This document shows positions 36,049 through 46,228 of a stretch of 64,000 nt of DNA, piece after piece. The notes under the pieces were generated by a model. That model had not been told where the DNA came from and did no database searches. It was given only the letters and a program-made list of their open reading frames with translations. The stretch is from Capitulum mitella (Eukaryota; Arthropoda; Thecostraca; Pollicipedomorpha; Pollicipedidae), in NCBI GenBank assembly GCA_030062745.1, contig CP099849.1, positions 17,840,144 to 17,904,143 on the forward strand, in the 5' to 3' direction. Position 1 is the stretch's first letter. Every line of letters begins with the position of its first letter. Position numbers and translations under genes: made by a program.

Positions 36049-36052
<4 letters not shown>

Positions 36053-36100
<48 letters not shown>
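36053..36100. repeat. (TA)n microsatellite
   Basis: 24 TA units; the first eight bases are the right target duplication of hAT copy 2, and the far side joins a Penelope-like fragment. Confidence 0.95.
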
Positions 36101-36101
<1 letters not shown>

Positions 36102-36102
36102 G

Positions 36103-36222
36103 TTTCGTAAAAGCGACCGCATGTTCCGTATTTGCTAGTTTCTTAAAACATCGCTCAAGTTCTCGGGCCTTTCTGTTAGCAAATTCGTCGAGATTGCATA
36201 CCAGATGTACAAAATTATTCAT
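36103..36222 (-). pseudogene. Penelope-like ORF N-terminus, left arm
   Basis: Starts MNNFVHLVCNLDEFANRK and continues to HAVAFTKR before dissolving into a (TA)n-encoded Ile/Tyr run. Truncated; the reverse transcriptase core is absent. Confidence 0.5.
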
Positions 36223-36899
36223 TTGTTTCTATACTAAAGTTCCGAGGAAACTTATCTCATCTTCAGAGTGGTGAAAAGTTGGCGCAAGTAGATATCTGAA
36301 AACTATTTATGGTACAACCGGTTTACACGTAACATCGTCCGTAGGGAAGTAAGTGGAAGGGCAAACGTCCTGCTCCCAGTACCTCTAACTGGTACAAGAA
36401 TTTAGCTGTTTGTTTAGGGCTGGCGAGCTTTTATAAATATATACACTTTTCCATATCTGAAGCCGTCTCACGCCATTACATGTTCGTAATATGGTCGTAC
36501 TGTCCGTCAGGGCTGCCATAAGACAGGAACACAAAACCATAACGCGACAACTGACGAACAATACGACCATATTACGAGCATGTTATGACGTGAGACGGCT
36601 TCAGATATGGAAAAGTGTATATATTCGTGGAAACTCGCCAGCCCTAAACAAACAACTAAGCTCTTGTATCCACCTTAGAGCTTCTGGAAGCAGGACGTTA
36701 GCCTCTGAATCCAACGCTTCGGTGAGTCTTCTCATCCACTTAATTGTTTCCCTACGGACGGTATGTTACACGTAAACCCGGTTCACCGCAAATAATATTC
36801 GAATAGTTACCTGTGCCAACTTTTCACGACTCTGAAGATGAGATAAGTGTCTCGAAACGTTAGCATATAAATAAATGAATAACTTTGTCTATCCGATAT

Positions 36900-38118
36900 T
36901 TAACCCGCGCACGACCGTCGGTCGGTTACAGTGATGCCCGACTGGGGGGGGGCAGTTGGCCGCCCCCCTCTAACTCACGAAGGGTTGATCGCACGCTAAA
37001 AATAAACACACAGGTGGAAAGCTTGTGACGAGTAGAGCTCGAAACTGGTCTCATTTTTAGTTTTGGATGATATGTAAGCAATTTACGTCCTGTATATGTT
37101 TTCTCATAGCCGACTGCATGAGACCAAGAAATGGCCTGAATCTCAAGGGCTGTGACTAATAACGCACAAGTAAAGGCCCCAGCGCACAAGTGAAGGTGCG
37201 CAAATGCCGATACACATCTAATTTCCCAGATTTGTTCAATATATACGTCGAAACGTTGAGTTAAAGACACAGCAATTTTCGCGCCGGCTGTCAGTGTGCG
37301 GCGCAGCCGTATGCACCAAGAAACTGACTGGAACTAATTTTAGCGTTCCTTTATTTTTTGCGAAAAAAGCTTATCCATGTCAGTTTTATTGATCTTAGTG
37401 GTTCTTGTGATGGTTTTTCATGCTTAAATTTTGGAAAAATTCATTAGTCACCAATCTACAAAATTGGCGGAGTTTTATTCGCGAGAGCCTGTTTATTTCC
37501 AAAATATGCATTTTTTAACTTTTTGAGGTTCCTGGTATTAATTACGTATGTGTAAGCCAGTTCTGCCATTTTCTACCCATTCTGAGTAATTCATCGCTGA
37601 TTTTGACGGTGGTACATTTTGGCTCACTACAGCTATTCGCGGCCTGACCTCAGGTCAATGGCTGAAAGTCATTGATACTTTGTCCAATGACGGTAACTAG
37701 ATGTCTACTTCACTCCACACTGAAAATGTTGTGACATATTTCATTAATTTTTGAGAAAAGGACAAGTCTTAAAAATGGGCTTGACCTTAGGTCAGTGACC
37801 CGGAAAATTCCGAGAAGATCTGAGATAGCAGATTTGTTGCATCTGTCAAGGTCACTAATCCCTGAAAATATTATAGTGATATCTTGTTTTCCGAAAAAGT
37901 TAGAGGGCGCTAAACCTTTTTGGACATAGGCCTGTTTGACCTGTTCTAGGTCGGGCACCTGACCTGACCTGAGGTCAAAACTTTGACTCAGGGTGTAAAA
38001 TTGATGAAGCAAAAGGTACACAACCTTTCGTGGCTCTGTGTTTGTTCGTTCTCTCGCAATCCTAGAAAAAACCTTAGGGGGGTGGCGGTCAACTGCCCCC
38101 CTAGTCGGGGCGGATTAA
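36900..38118 (+). mobile_element. piggyBac-like MITE family B, copy 4 (1219 bp)
   Basis: TTAA at 36900-36903 and 38115-38118. Left end CCCGCGCACGACCGTCGG with GACTGGGGGGGG; right end CCTAGTCGGGGCGGATTAA. It sits inside the Penelope-like ORF of the right arm; deleting it with one TTAA restores MNNFVYPIFNLDEFA in frame, matching the left arm. Confidence 0.87.
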
Positions 38119-38250
38119 TCTCGACGAATTTGCCAAAAGGAAGGCCAGAAAACTTGAACGATACATCAAGAAACTAGCAAATGCGAAGCATGCCGTCGTT
38201 TTTAACGAAACATGTATCAAAGAAAGCATACTGCCACACTGTACGAATAC
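38119..38250 (+). pseudogene. Penelope-like ORF N-terminus, right arm (continues from 36875)
   Basis: The coding remnant begins with the ATG at 36875, is interrupted by the MITE, resumes at 38119 and ends in a (CATA)n/(TA)n tract. It is better preserved than the left arm and extends further, to KESILPHC. Confidence 0.5.
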
Positions 38251-38299
38251 ATACATACATACATACATATATATATACATATATATAGATATGCATACA

Positions 38300-38343
<44 letters not shown>

Positions 38344-38347
38344 TGTA
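38247..38347. repeat. (CATA)n / (TA)n microsatellite
   Basis: Mixed CATA and TA repeats; it truncates the Penelope-like ORF. Confidence 0.92.
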
Positions 38348-38756
38348 TAGTGTGGTTCTTTTCAATAATGAATGCGAAACTAAGTGCGTTTGTTTTCAGT
38401 ACATGTGCAATGTTAAGCATTACAACGGTTAGTATTTGATCAGCATTAAACGGCGATAATGCTTTGCCGCTTGTAGTCTTTCCATAAATTTTGTGAACGC
38501 ATATTTAAGACACGCCTTGAATGGCGTGTTTCACAAGAATTCGGTCCTCATTTAGCCACTAGTAATGGCAGTAGTGATAGCGGCTGGTATCCATGGCTGG
38601 ATGGATAACAACGATTCCGTATTGTTTGGCAGGAAGGACGACATTGACAATGTTTTACACGTCTGGTTCTCACTTAAGGACTCTCCAGTCCAGGACAGAC
38701 TTTTGAGCCTGGATCACTGACAGGTCTAGCTTGGATTTTGCTCGATTCATCAGGTA
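38348..38756. other. No gene seen
   Basis: AT-rich interval without conserved ORF. Confidence 0.4.
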
Positions 38757-39110
38757 CTAGTGCCGGCCGTCTTGACCTACCTGTTTCTGAGAGACGACCG
38801 TGACTTCTTGCACCCCCTTTCCACGCCCGGTGAGTGGCAGGGATACGTTAAGTGGAGAGGGGCATCGATGGCCTCAGACAGCTCTTCCTCTGAAAGTGGC
38901 ATGATCAGAGGGAGCCCACACTCGGCCAGGATGTCTGGCTGAACCCGCTTAGTGTAATTCTCAGCGGTGAGGTTGACGCGCGGTGGCCAAAACTGCCGGA
39001 GGTCATCACGGAGGCTATGTCAGCACTGCTGGGTGATACCCGCAGCTCTGGCGCGGATCTGCTGCCGTTCATCCGCCAACATGGCTACCAGGATGTTCTC
39101 CCCGCGGGTC
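38757..39110 (-). pseudogene. Remnant of an invertebrate transposon-associated protein (MLADER family)
   Basis: On the minus strand: ENILVAMLADERQQIRARAAG, a stop, then NLTAENYTKRVQPDI, LPLIMPLSEEELSEAIDAPL and TYPCHSPGVE, followed after a frameshift by VQEVTVVSQ. The order 'MLADER...N..A..Y......P.L...LS.eEL......YPCHtQaVER.VK.VTEAS' is one I associate with a repeat-encoded protein of unknown function that is common in invertebrate genomes. The stop and the frameshift make this copy inactive. The family name is my label, not an established one. Confidence 0.5.
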
Positions 39111-39849
39111 GGAATCTGTTTGTTTGCGTCACCTTCTATGTGGTCTGTTTGTCCGCGTCGTCCGTAAAATCGCCAAATCGGACCCAATTTTAAGGAAGCT
39201 AATGATATGTACGGTACGCGGACAACGATCTGAATGACAAAAAAACAATAAATTTCATTTCGCTCTCGGCTACCACTAGCAACATTGAGATATTCGCATC
39301 ATGCCATGTCACTTGAGTGGTTACAGTCTACGATTCTTAAAAAAGTTATTGCTGTCGCTTTGGTCTATTCACTCTAAGGTTAGCGACCCATAAAATGCAA
39401 ACGTTTCGTGCGGTTTCGCAGCACTCAGCGATAGCTAGTCATTCAGATCAATTATTGTGCCTGACTTTGACTGTATTTAGCAGCCAACTTTTAACTCATT
39501 TTGTCATATATCCCCCAAAATAGTTAACCTCAAATGGCAGGACCCGCCAGTCTTAAGAGAAATTGAACTCGTTCCATGTATGCATCTAAAGACTGTTTAG
39601 CCGTCCAGGGTTGGACTCAGGAAAATAGCTTCCCGTACAAAAAAAAATAAATAAATGAAATAAAGTAAAATTAAGAAAATCGACAAGAATCTGAAAATTC
39701 AGCGACCGAGATCCCAGTACTTTTTTGGGGGGGGGGGTGGCAACAAATTCCAGGGGCACCACAATGTCGCGTGCCCTCCCTCACCCCCTTGACGAGATCA
39801 TGGATTCGCTCCTGCCTGTGCTAAAAGTCTGTTCGCCCCATTATTTAAA
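39111..39849. other. No gene; poly-G tract
   Basis: AT-rich with an 11-G tract at 39727-39737 followed by 'ggcaacaaattccaggggcacc'; it looks like degenerate repeat. Confidence 0.4.
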
Positions 39850-40660
39850 ATGCGCCCGTTTGACATCATAAGAAACACCTCTGGGATAGTATACGGAACC
39901 CGTGACGTTCAAAAGGCGTCCCTCGTGACATTATGAAAGCGTCTCTGCGATGGTTTATGGACAATCTGTCGACGAAAAGGTGCCCCCGCGTCACTAAAGA
40001 GCCGTACCTGCCACATTAAGGAGCTGCGCTTACGACAGAGTATGGTTGCACTGGCATTCAAAACACGTCCCTGCGACACTCAAGAACCCCTGCTGTGATG
40101 GAGTATGGCTGCGCTGTCATTCAGAGCACGCCTCTGCGACACCAAAGAGGAGCAACTGTGATACAGTGTGGGCGCCCTGTTGTTCAAAGGCGCCCCTGTG
40201 ACATCTAGGAAACACCAAAGCGATGATGTATGGGTGCCCTGTTGGTCAAAACACGGTCCTGTGGTAAAAAGGAGGCGCCTTTGTGAGGGAGTGAAGGCGC
40301 CCTGCGATTCGAAAGGCGCCCGTTGACACCAAGGAGAGGCCCCTGGGATGGAGCATGGATGTCACGCCGTTGAAAAGGTGCCTCGTGGCTAAAAGGACGC
40401 GCCCCTGTGATGGACTACGGACACCCTTTCATTCCAAATGTCCATGTGACATGAACAGGGCTGACATGACAGGGCGTCTCTGTGATGGTCAGCCTGCCGA
40501 TCGAAAGGCGCCCCTTCGACACTAAGGAGCCGTCCCTGCGACAGAGCATGGATGCGCTGTCATTTAAAAGGAGATCCTGTGACACCAAGAAGGTGCCTCT
40601 GTGATGGAGTAAGGGTGTCCTGTCATGCAAAAGATACCCTTTGACGCCAAGAGAAGCATG
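39850..40660. repeat. Degenerate 63-bp tandem repeat
   Basis: Around a dozen units of roughly 63 bp, each with the landmarks 'gtgatggagtatgggtgcc', 'ctgtcattcaaaaggcgcc' and 'cctgtgacaccaaggag'. Unit length was counted between successive 'gagtatgg' landmarks near 40036 and 40099. ORFs crossing it are by-products. Single or few units recur at about 43360-43460, 44570-44750, 45655-45945 and 46255-46340. Confidence 0.8.
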
Positions 40661-41209
40661 AGTGCAATTACCGGATGGGACGCGGCACATGTCTCCCCAC
40701 TTTTTGGCCCGCGATCCGGGCGACCCATTTATGCCACAGCAAAAATGGACTTCGAAGGAAAATAAAAACAAAACACCTCTTAAGCCCGACACCAAAAACA
40801 ACCGAATTCCGTTTTTCTCCATTTCTTTCACTTCCTTTCTCTCTTCTTTTTTTCTCCTGGAGAGGGCTTTTTGACCTACTCAGCAACTCAGCAACTATCA
40901 ACCTTCAGGCGTCCCCTCACCATATAATGATCAACCACTCCTTGTGGACATGACGCCTCTTACAGGTAAGCGCTCTCGTACAGGTAAACCTCACATACTC
41001 GGCGCCCCATACAGGCCAGGCGGCCCCTCTTCTTGTACTCACATCTGAGACGCCTGTAAAGAATCCTGCTCCTCTCACAGACCAGACACGTCTACGACGC
41101 AGGCGTCCCTCACAGGTCAGGCGCCCTTCGGTGGCTCGGCGCTCTTGGAGAGAGTGGTGCCCCGTACAGAGACCTCCCCCCTAATGTATTTGGCGGCCAT
41201 ACGGTATCC
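40661..41209. other. No gene; short degenerate CAGGTCAGGCG-type repeats
   Basis: From about 40960 to 41130 a loose ~25-bp repeat with 'cgcctctcacaggtcaggcg' wording; otherwise featureless. Confidence 0.4.
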
Positions 41210-42370
41210 GGACCAAGGTTCGTAAGTCAGGGGTTCGTATGGGTTTGTATGGGTTCGCGGCCAAAGGTTCGTATGGTAAAGAGTTCGTATGGTAAGAGGT
41301 TCGTATAGTAAAAGTTCTGCATCGGGAAGGGTCGTATCGGAAAAGGTTCGTAACACAAAAAAGTTTGTACTGTGAAAGGTTCGTATGAAAAAAGTTGGAA
41401 GGAAGAAAGCTGGTAAGAGGAAATGTTGGTAAGGAAAAAGGTTCGTGGCCAAAGGACCGTAAACATAAGGTTCTTGTCGGAAAAGGCTCGTATTGGACAA
41501 GGTTCGTATAGGAAAAAGTTCGTTCCGGGTTGCGCCAAAAGCGCGGTAGAGGGCACTGGAGGCCGCAGGCCAGAAAAGAATGGGGCAGAACTTGGTTCGG
41601 TCCAACAAAGAAGTTAACTTAGGTTAGGTACGGTTAGGTGAGGTTCAGGGGCGACAGTTTTTGGAAATGACTAGGTAACTGAGCCGAGGCCCAATAATCT
41701 AACCTCCCCGAAATGTGGGTTTCTCAATGGATTGCGCCCAGTTTATTTTAATCAACGGAAATTTGTGAGTTTTTTTGTTATTATTTGTCAACTAAAACGC
41801 GTATATCCCCATCTATTTAGGTACACATATAAAGCTAAAAGATAGATAGATCACTCTATGCTTTATTCCATGCTTCCTGCCTGCCTCTTATCTATTGTGG
41901 CCGTTCTTTTCGCTATTATTGCTCATTTCTATCTAAGGTCGGCAGAAAATACTGGGGGCCCAACCCAAAATGGGGGGGCAAATCAACATGGGGGTGGCAG
42001 GGCCCTCACAAAAGAATACAAACCGACACCCATGGTGAGGTTACTATTTTTGGTCCGTTCCTTTTCCGATACGAACATTAAGTTTACGAACCTTTGGTTA
42101 AGAACTTTTTTCCTTACCAAGCTGTCTCATTACGAACCTTTTTCGTACGACTCTTTTCCGTACGAACCTTTTGCAGTGCAAACCTTTTTCATTACGAGTC
42201 TTTTCCGATCGGATCTTTCCCGATGCGAACTTTTTACCACACGAACCTTTAAACATACGAGCTTTTACTATACGAACCTTATGTCAAACGAAGTCAAACG
42301 TTCGTATGCATACGAACGTTTGACTACGAACCTTTTCCCATATGAACCCTTGACTTACGAACCTTGGTCC
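41210..42370. mobile_element. Foldback-like element with arms of ~18-bp tandem repeats
   Basis: The left arm (41210 to about 41530) is a tandem array of ~18-bp units like GGTTCGTATGGTAAAAGA. The right arm (about 42050-42370) is the same array in reverse complement (ACGAACCTTTT). The outermost 16 bp match exactly: GGACCAAGGTTCGTAA at 41210 and TTACGAACCTTGGTCC ending at 42370. About 500 bp of unrelated sequence lie between. Long inverted repeats built of short tandem repeats are the hallmark of Foldback/Galileo-type elements. I saw no clear target duplication and no transposase. Confidence 0.6.
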
Positions 42371-42419
42371 TGGACCCCGCCCATACGAGACCTGGCGCCC
42401 CGTACAGAACATGCACGTA

Positions 42420-42707
42420 CAGGTACGTGGCCAGGATTTTCTTCGAGGACATTCTTCAAATGTCAAGTTTTGTCGTATGCCACCGGTATATGACGAAATT
42501 TATGGGAAAAAGCAGCAATTTTATGTAATTTACCGCATATTTAACGCACAGGAAAACATGTAATGTTTGCTTTTGCAACATACAAATGATCGCTATAACA
42601 CATTCCTTCAAAATCACTATATGTCTAGTGAAGACTGCATGGCTCAGGGGTGGGGGGGGGGGGGGCGGGCATTGCCCCAATGGCCCTCCCCCTTGGTTAC
42701 GTCCCTC
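42420..42707. mobile_element. hAT-type MITE, copy 1 (about 288 bp)
   Basis: Left end CAGGTACGTGGCCAGGATTTT; right end CTTGGTTACGTCCCTC. Flanked by tgcacgta (42412-42419) and tgcacgtc (42708-42715), a near-perfect 8-bp duplication. The interior ('atatgacgaaatttatgg', 'ttttatgtaatttacc', 'atatttaacgcacag') matches the copy at 45955. A 14-G tract lies near its right end. Confidence 0.65.
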
Positions 42708-42715
42708 TGCACGTC

Positions 42716-45654
42716 TTACAAGGTAGGCACCCCGAATACACCAGGCTGCAGCGCGCATATTTACGTCCATTATATACACTCGTTTTTACACTTTATCAGA
42801 CTAATCTTTTGCTGAAACAACATGCAGTGTTTCACCCAGAAATGTGAGGCATTGGTAGTCCTCACAGCCGACAATTTAAACTAAAGAACTCGAATGGCGC
42901 CCATCTTCATCGTTACTGTTTCAAGCATACTGACACACTTAAAAACCTTTTACCTTGGATCATTGCTTTGATCACCAGCGGGCAGATGAGGAAAGCTTTA
43001 TGGTGAAAAAATCAGTTGTGACTCAGCTGTTTCGAACCAGTTTCAGCGAAAGAGCTAGTACAAAAATGGCGCCAGAAGTTTGAAATCGAACGTCACATTG
43101 TCGCAGGAGCGCAAGCAAAAACGTATCTTATCACATCTGCTTCCTTGGCACTGCTCATGTCCGCGTACATTTATCTACAGATGAAAATGCCTTGATATAT
43201 GTATCTTTATATCCGTAGATATGTAAGTAAACTGCCAGTTTTATTCTCAATAGATGGTGCCCTTGCTTGAGATCGGCACCCCCTCCTGAAGGTGGGCGTG
43301 CATACCGGACGACAGGTCCCCCCACTCTTCGTCACGCTCTTTCATCCCTGCCAAAGAGACGTCCATGTGATGGAGTATGGGTGCCTCGCATGGATGTGGT
43401 TTTTGGGAAATGATTATGGGTGCCCAAAACGCATATGGGGACATCCAGGCATTATGTATCAGGGGGGGGGGGGAGCGTCGCGACAGACGTCATGGTTAAG
43501 TTCAGAGAAATGAATTTAAAAATTACGGGAGGTAATTTTTATTACGGTAGGCAAATTGCAAAAGGATGTGTTACGTAAATCATGGATGGCTTAATGGCGG
43601 CGACATCCTTAACGGGATTATGTCTGGTTTTCCGGTATCCCAAAAGCACACTCCGGGGAATATTAAAGACTGGTTATGAATTATCATGTGAATGAAAGTG
43701 CATTTTTGTCATCTCAGACCAATATTTCACGCGTTTCAGTTTAGCATTTCACGCATTTATTTATCTACAATGCTATCGGTACGGGAAATACAGTAACACA
43801 GTACTAGAGAAGGGAACCAATCAGCGAGTGGAAAATAAGTAGGTAAACCTTGGACGCACCCGATGCTTATCCAGCACTCTGCCTTGCTGTACCAGAGGCA
43901 GTTATAAACGGCAGCGACGGTTGTTTTGGGAAACAATACTAACGTGCTTCGACCTTTTCACGTAGTGCATACCTGGGGGGGGGGGGAATTCGTCAAACGG
44001 CAGAGGTACTTGACTGATTCTTCGATGGCCGCCTTCATAATTTCGCTGTTTGCCAATCGCCTCAGCTTCGACATCGATGAGGGTAACGACACGCTAACAC
44101 GTTTTATCGGCGATTTTAGTGTTGGAAAGAAAATGGGATAAAAAGAGTGAACTTGGGCTGACAGCCAGCGTATTTACCCCTTTAAAATATGAGCAAACAA
44201 GAGCGAGTTGGCAAGATTGAATGGTACGTATGGTTCTGATGCATAAAAATGTCCTCTTCAATCGTGCCAGTAAAGTTCAAAATCACAATTTCAGTAAATA
44301 CGCCCTTTTAATAGAGGTCCTTGCTTCAAGACCTAGCTTGACACGATTTTACTTGGAGGGTAGTGGTAAAAACGAACTGGTGGGTGGCAATGGAGCAAAT
44401 GAGTTCCGATTATTGTTGATAAAGCTGATTTTAGTAGTTTTAACGTTATAGGTCTCAGAATATAACCATATTTCAGTATGTAAACATACTTGAAGTTGTG
44501 GGTGCCCAGGTCGTATTGTGGGTGCCCATCTCCATTTTGTGGGTGCCGGGCACCCATAAAGAGATAGGAAACCACACCCCAGGTGCCTCGCCGTTCAAAA
44601 GATACCTCTCTGACACCAAGCATGCGCCTCTAAGATGAAGCACTGGTTCCTTGTCGTTCCAAAGGTCCATGTGACATCAGCGCGCTTTGATGGTTTGTTG
44701 TCAACCGGTCGACCAAAAGACGCTCTCTGCGACATTAATCCGGCACCGTCTGGGGGCGTCAAAGAAGGCGCACGACGGTTGTTCGTTAATAACTTTTCGA
44801 ACCGTTAGAACGCTAGCGCAACCAAACTTTCTGCATGTCTTTAACAATCTATTTTACATATTTTGACATCAAAACCATTTTCATACTAGGTCAGGTCATG
44901 GAGATATGTCGTCATAGACGAATCCTTGCATGTATGTTTTTGCCTCTTCAGGCTGTGGCTCGAACATGCTTTGTTTTTTTTTATAATATTCGCGAATGCA
45001 ATGCATGGGCTATTTGGATTTTCATAGGACACGGTAACCAAAAGGATACACAACCTTGGCACGTCAACATTAAAAGCCATACTAGGTCACGTGCATGATG
45101 ACAATTGCATTAATTTGCATTGTGAATAACAGAACGTTCTGCCGCTGCCTTTCCCCATCGTTCAAGCGAGACAAGCAAATCTATATGTGCCTCTAAGCAA
45201 GGCTCACCAAATGCAACTTGATGTTACGTCAGGCCACGTCACAGGTAGATGTCAAAACAAAATGAAATGCAACATCGTCTGTGAAAGATCGTTCAATAGC
45301 AGCAGAGCGCAGTCACTGTTTCCAGCCAGGAAAAGAAAAACGACTTCCTTTCCTGACCTGGCTTGACATTGACCCGATAAAGGGCAGACAGAGCAGATTT
45401 AATGATTGCGCGATGTCGTTTCAGTTCTTTATTGTATCTGTATTTCACGTAGTTGAAAATCTCAGCGAGTAATTATTGCTCTTTGCAACATTATCCGACC
45501 TGACCTAGACTGGTCTTGACCGAATGAAAAGTAAGTAATGCAAGACTGATCATCAGAAGGTTACATTTCCGTCCTTTTCGTCACGCGGATTAATATGGCT
45601 GCGAGTAAGTACTGAACTGTGGCATGTAACGTAAGACTAATACTTCCGGTGCCA
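42716..45654. other. No gene seen; scattered repeat units
   Basis: About 2.9 kb without conserved coding or exon structure. It contains single copies of the 63-bp repeat unit (about 43360-43460 and 44570-44750), G tracts at 43463 and 43976, and AGGTCA half-sites near 44888-44900. Confidence 0.45.
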
Positions 45655-45945
45655 GGTTAAGGAGCCGCCCCAGTGACAGAGTATGGCTGCGCAGTCTTGA
45701 AAGTACCCCATGACACCAAGGAGGCGCCTTTGTGATGGAGTATGGGTGCCCTGTTGTTCAAAAGGCACCCCTTGTCATCAGGCAGGCGCCCATGCGATGG
45801 AGTACTGATGACCAGTTGTTCAGAAAACACTGCTGTGGTACCGAGAAGGCGTTGTTATGACGGAGTATGAGCACCCTGTCATTCAACAGGCACCCCTGAG
45901 ACACAAGGAACACCCTGATGAAGGACCATGACACCTTATTATATG
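45655..45945. repeat. Dispersed block of the 63-bp repeat family
   Basis: Four to five degenerate units ('gtgatggagtatgggtgccctgttgttcaaaaggcacc') as in 39850-40660. Confidence 0.65.
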
Positions 45946-45954
45946 TGCGCCCAC

Positions 45955-46220
45955 CAGGGACGTAGTCAGGATTTTCTTTGGCGGGGAGGGGGGAATTGTC
46001 AAATGTTGTCATATGGCACTAGCATATGACAAAATTTATAGTAAAAAGCAGTAATTTTATGTAATTTACCCCATATTTAATGCACAGAAAAACATATCAT
46101 GTTTATTTTTGCAACATATATGATCACTATTCCGTATTTGTGCAGCATCGCCATATAACTAGTGTGGACCGCTTGGCTCGGGGGTATGGTCCCCATGCCC
46201 TATCCTTGGCTACGTCCCTG
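45955..46220. mobile_element. hAT-type MITE, copy 2 (266 bp)
   Basis: Inverted ends CAGGGACGTAGTCAGGATTTT and ATCCTTGGCTACGTCCCTG. The 8-bp flanks, gcgcccac and gcaccaac, are similar but not identical. The interior is collinear with 42420-42707. Confidence 0.7.
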
Positions 46221-46228
46221 GCACCAAC

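Larger units (their letters stand above)
32320..36052 (+). mobile_element. Non-autonomous hAT transposon, copy 2 (3733 bp, inverted relative to copy 1)
   Basis: Same 12-bp termini CATAGGTGGGCA / TGCCCACCTATG, flanked by the 8-bp duplication tatatata on each side (32312-32319 and 36053-36060), i.e. inserted in a (TA)n tract. It is collinear with copy 1 in reverse and carries the same BED-like ORF, TTAGG run and nested MITE-like ends. A longer GTTACTCC subterminal region and small indels account for the 57-bp length difference. Together with copy 1 it forms a 3.7-kb inverted repeat around DEF8. Confidence 0.9.
36101..38250. mobile_element. Head-to-head pair of Penelope-like 5' fragments (palindrome), right arm split by a MITE
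   Basis: Two inverted arms, about 36101-36508 and 36535-36899 continuing at 38119-38250, surround a spacer of roughly 30 bp. Each arm runs outward through the same landmarks: the inner segment reading cttcagatatgg on its outward strand, a CTGAAGATGAG hairpin motif, then an ORF starting MNNFV. The ORFs read DEFANRKARELERCFKKLAN on the minus strand and DEFAKRKARKLERYIKKLAN on the plus strand, followed by HAVVFNETCIKESILPHC. The 'H..F...C......P' wording matches the N-terminus of Penelope-like reverse transcriptase proteins. Both outer ends run into (TA)n or (CATA)n repeats. Confidence 0.55.

Noticed and set aside
31224-38439. Short ORFs with long Ile/Tyr runs
   Set aside because: Products of (TA)n microsatellites.
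39850-40660. CRISPR-like array
   Set aside because: Regular spacing, but the units are degenerate along their whole length with no unique spacers, and the genome is eukaryotic.
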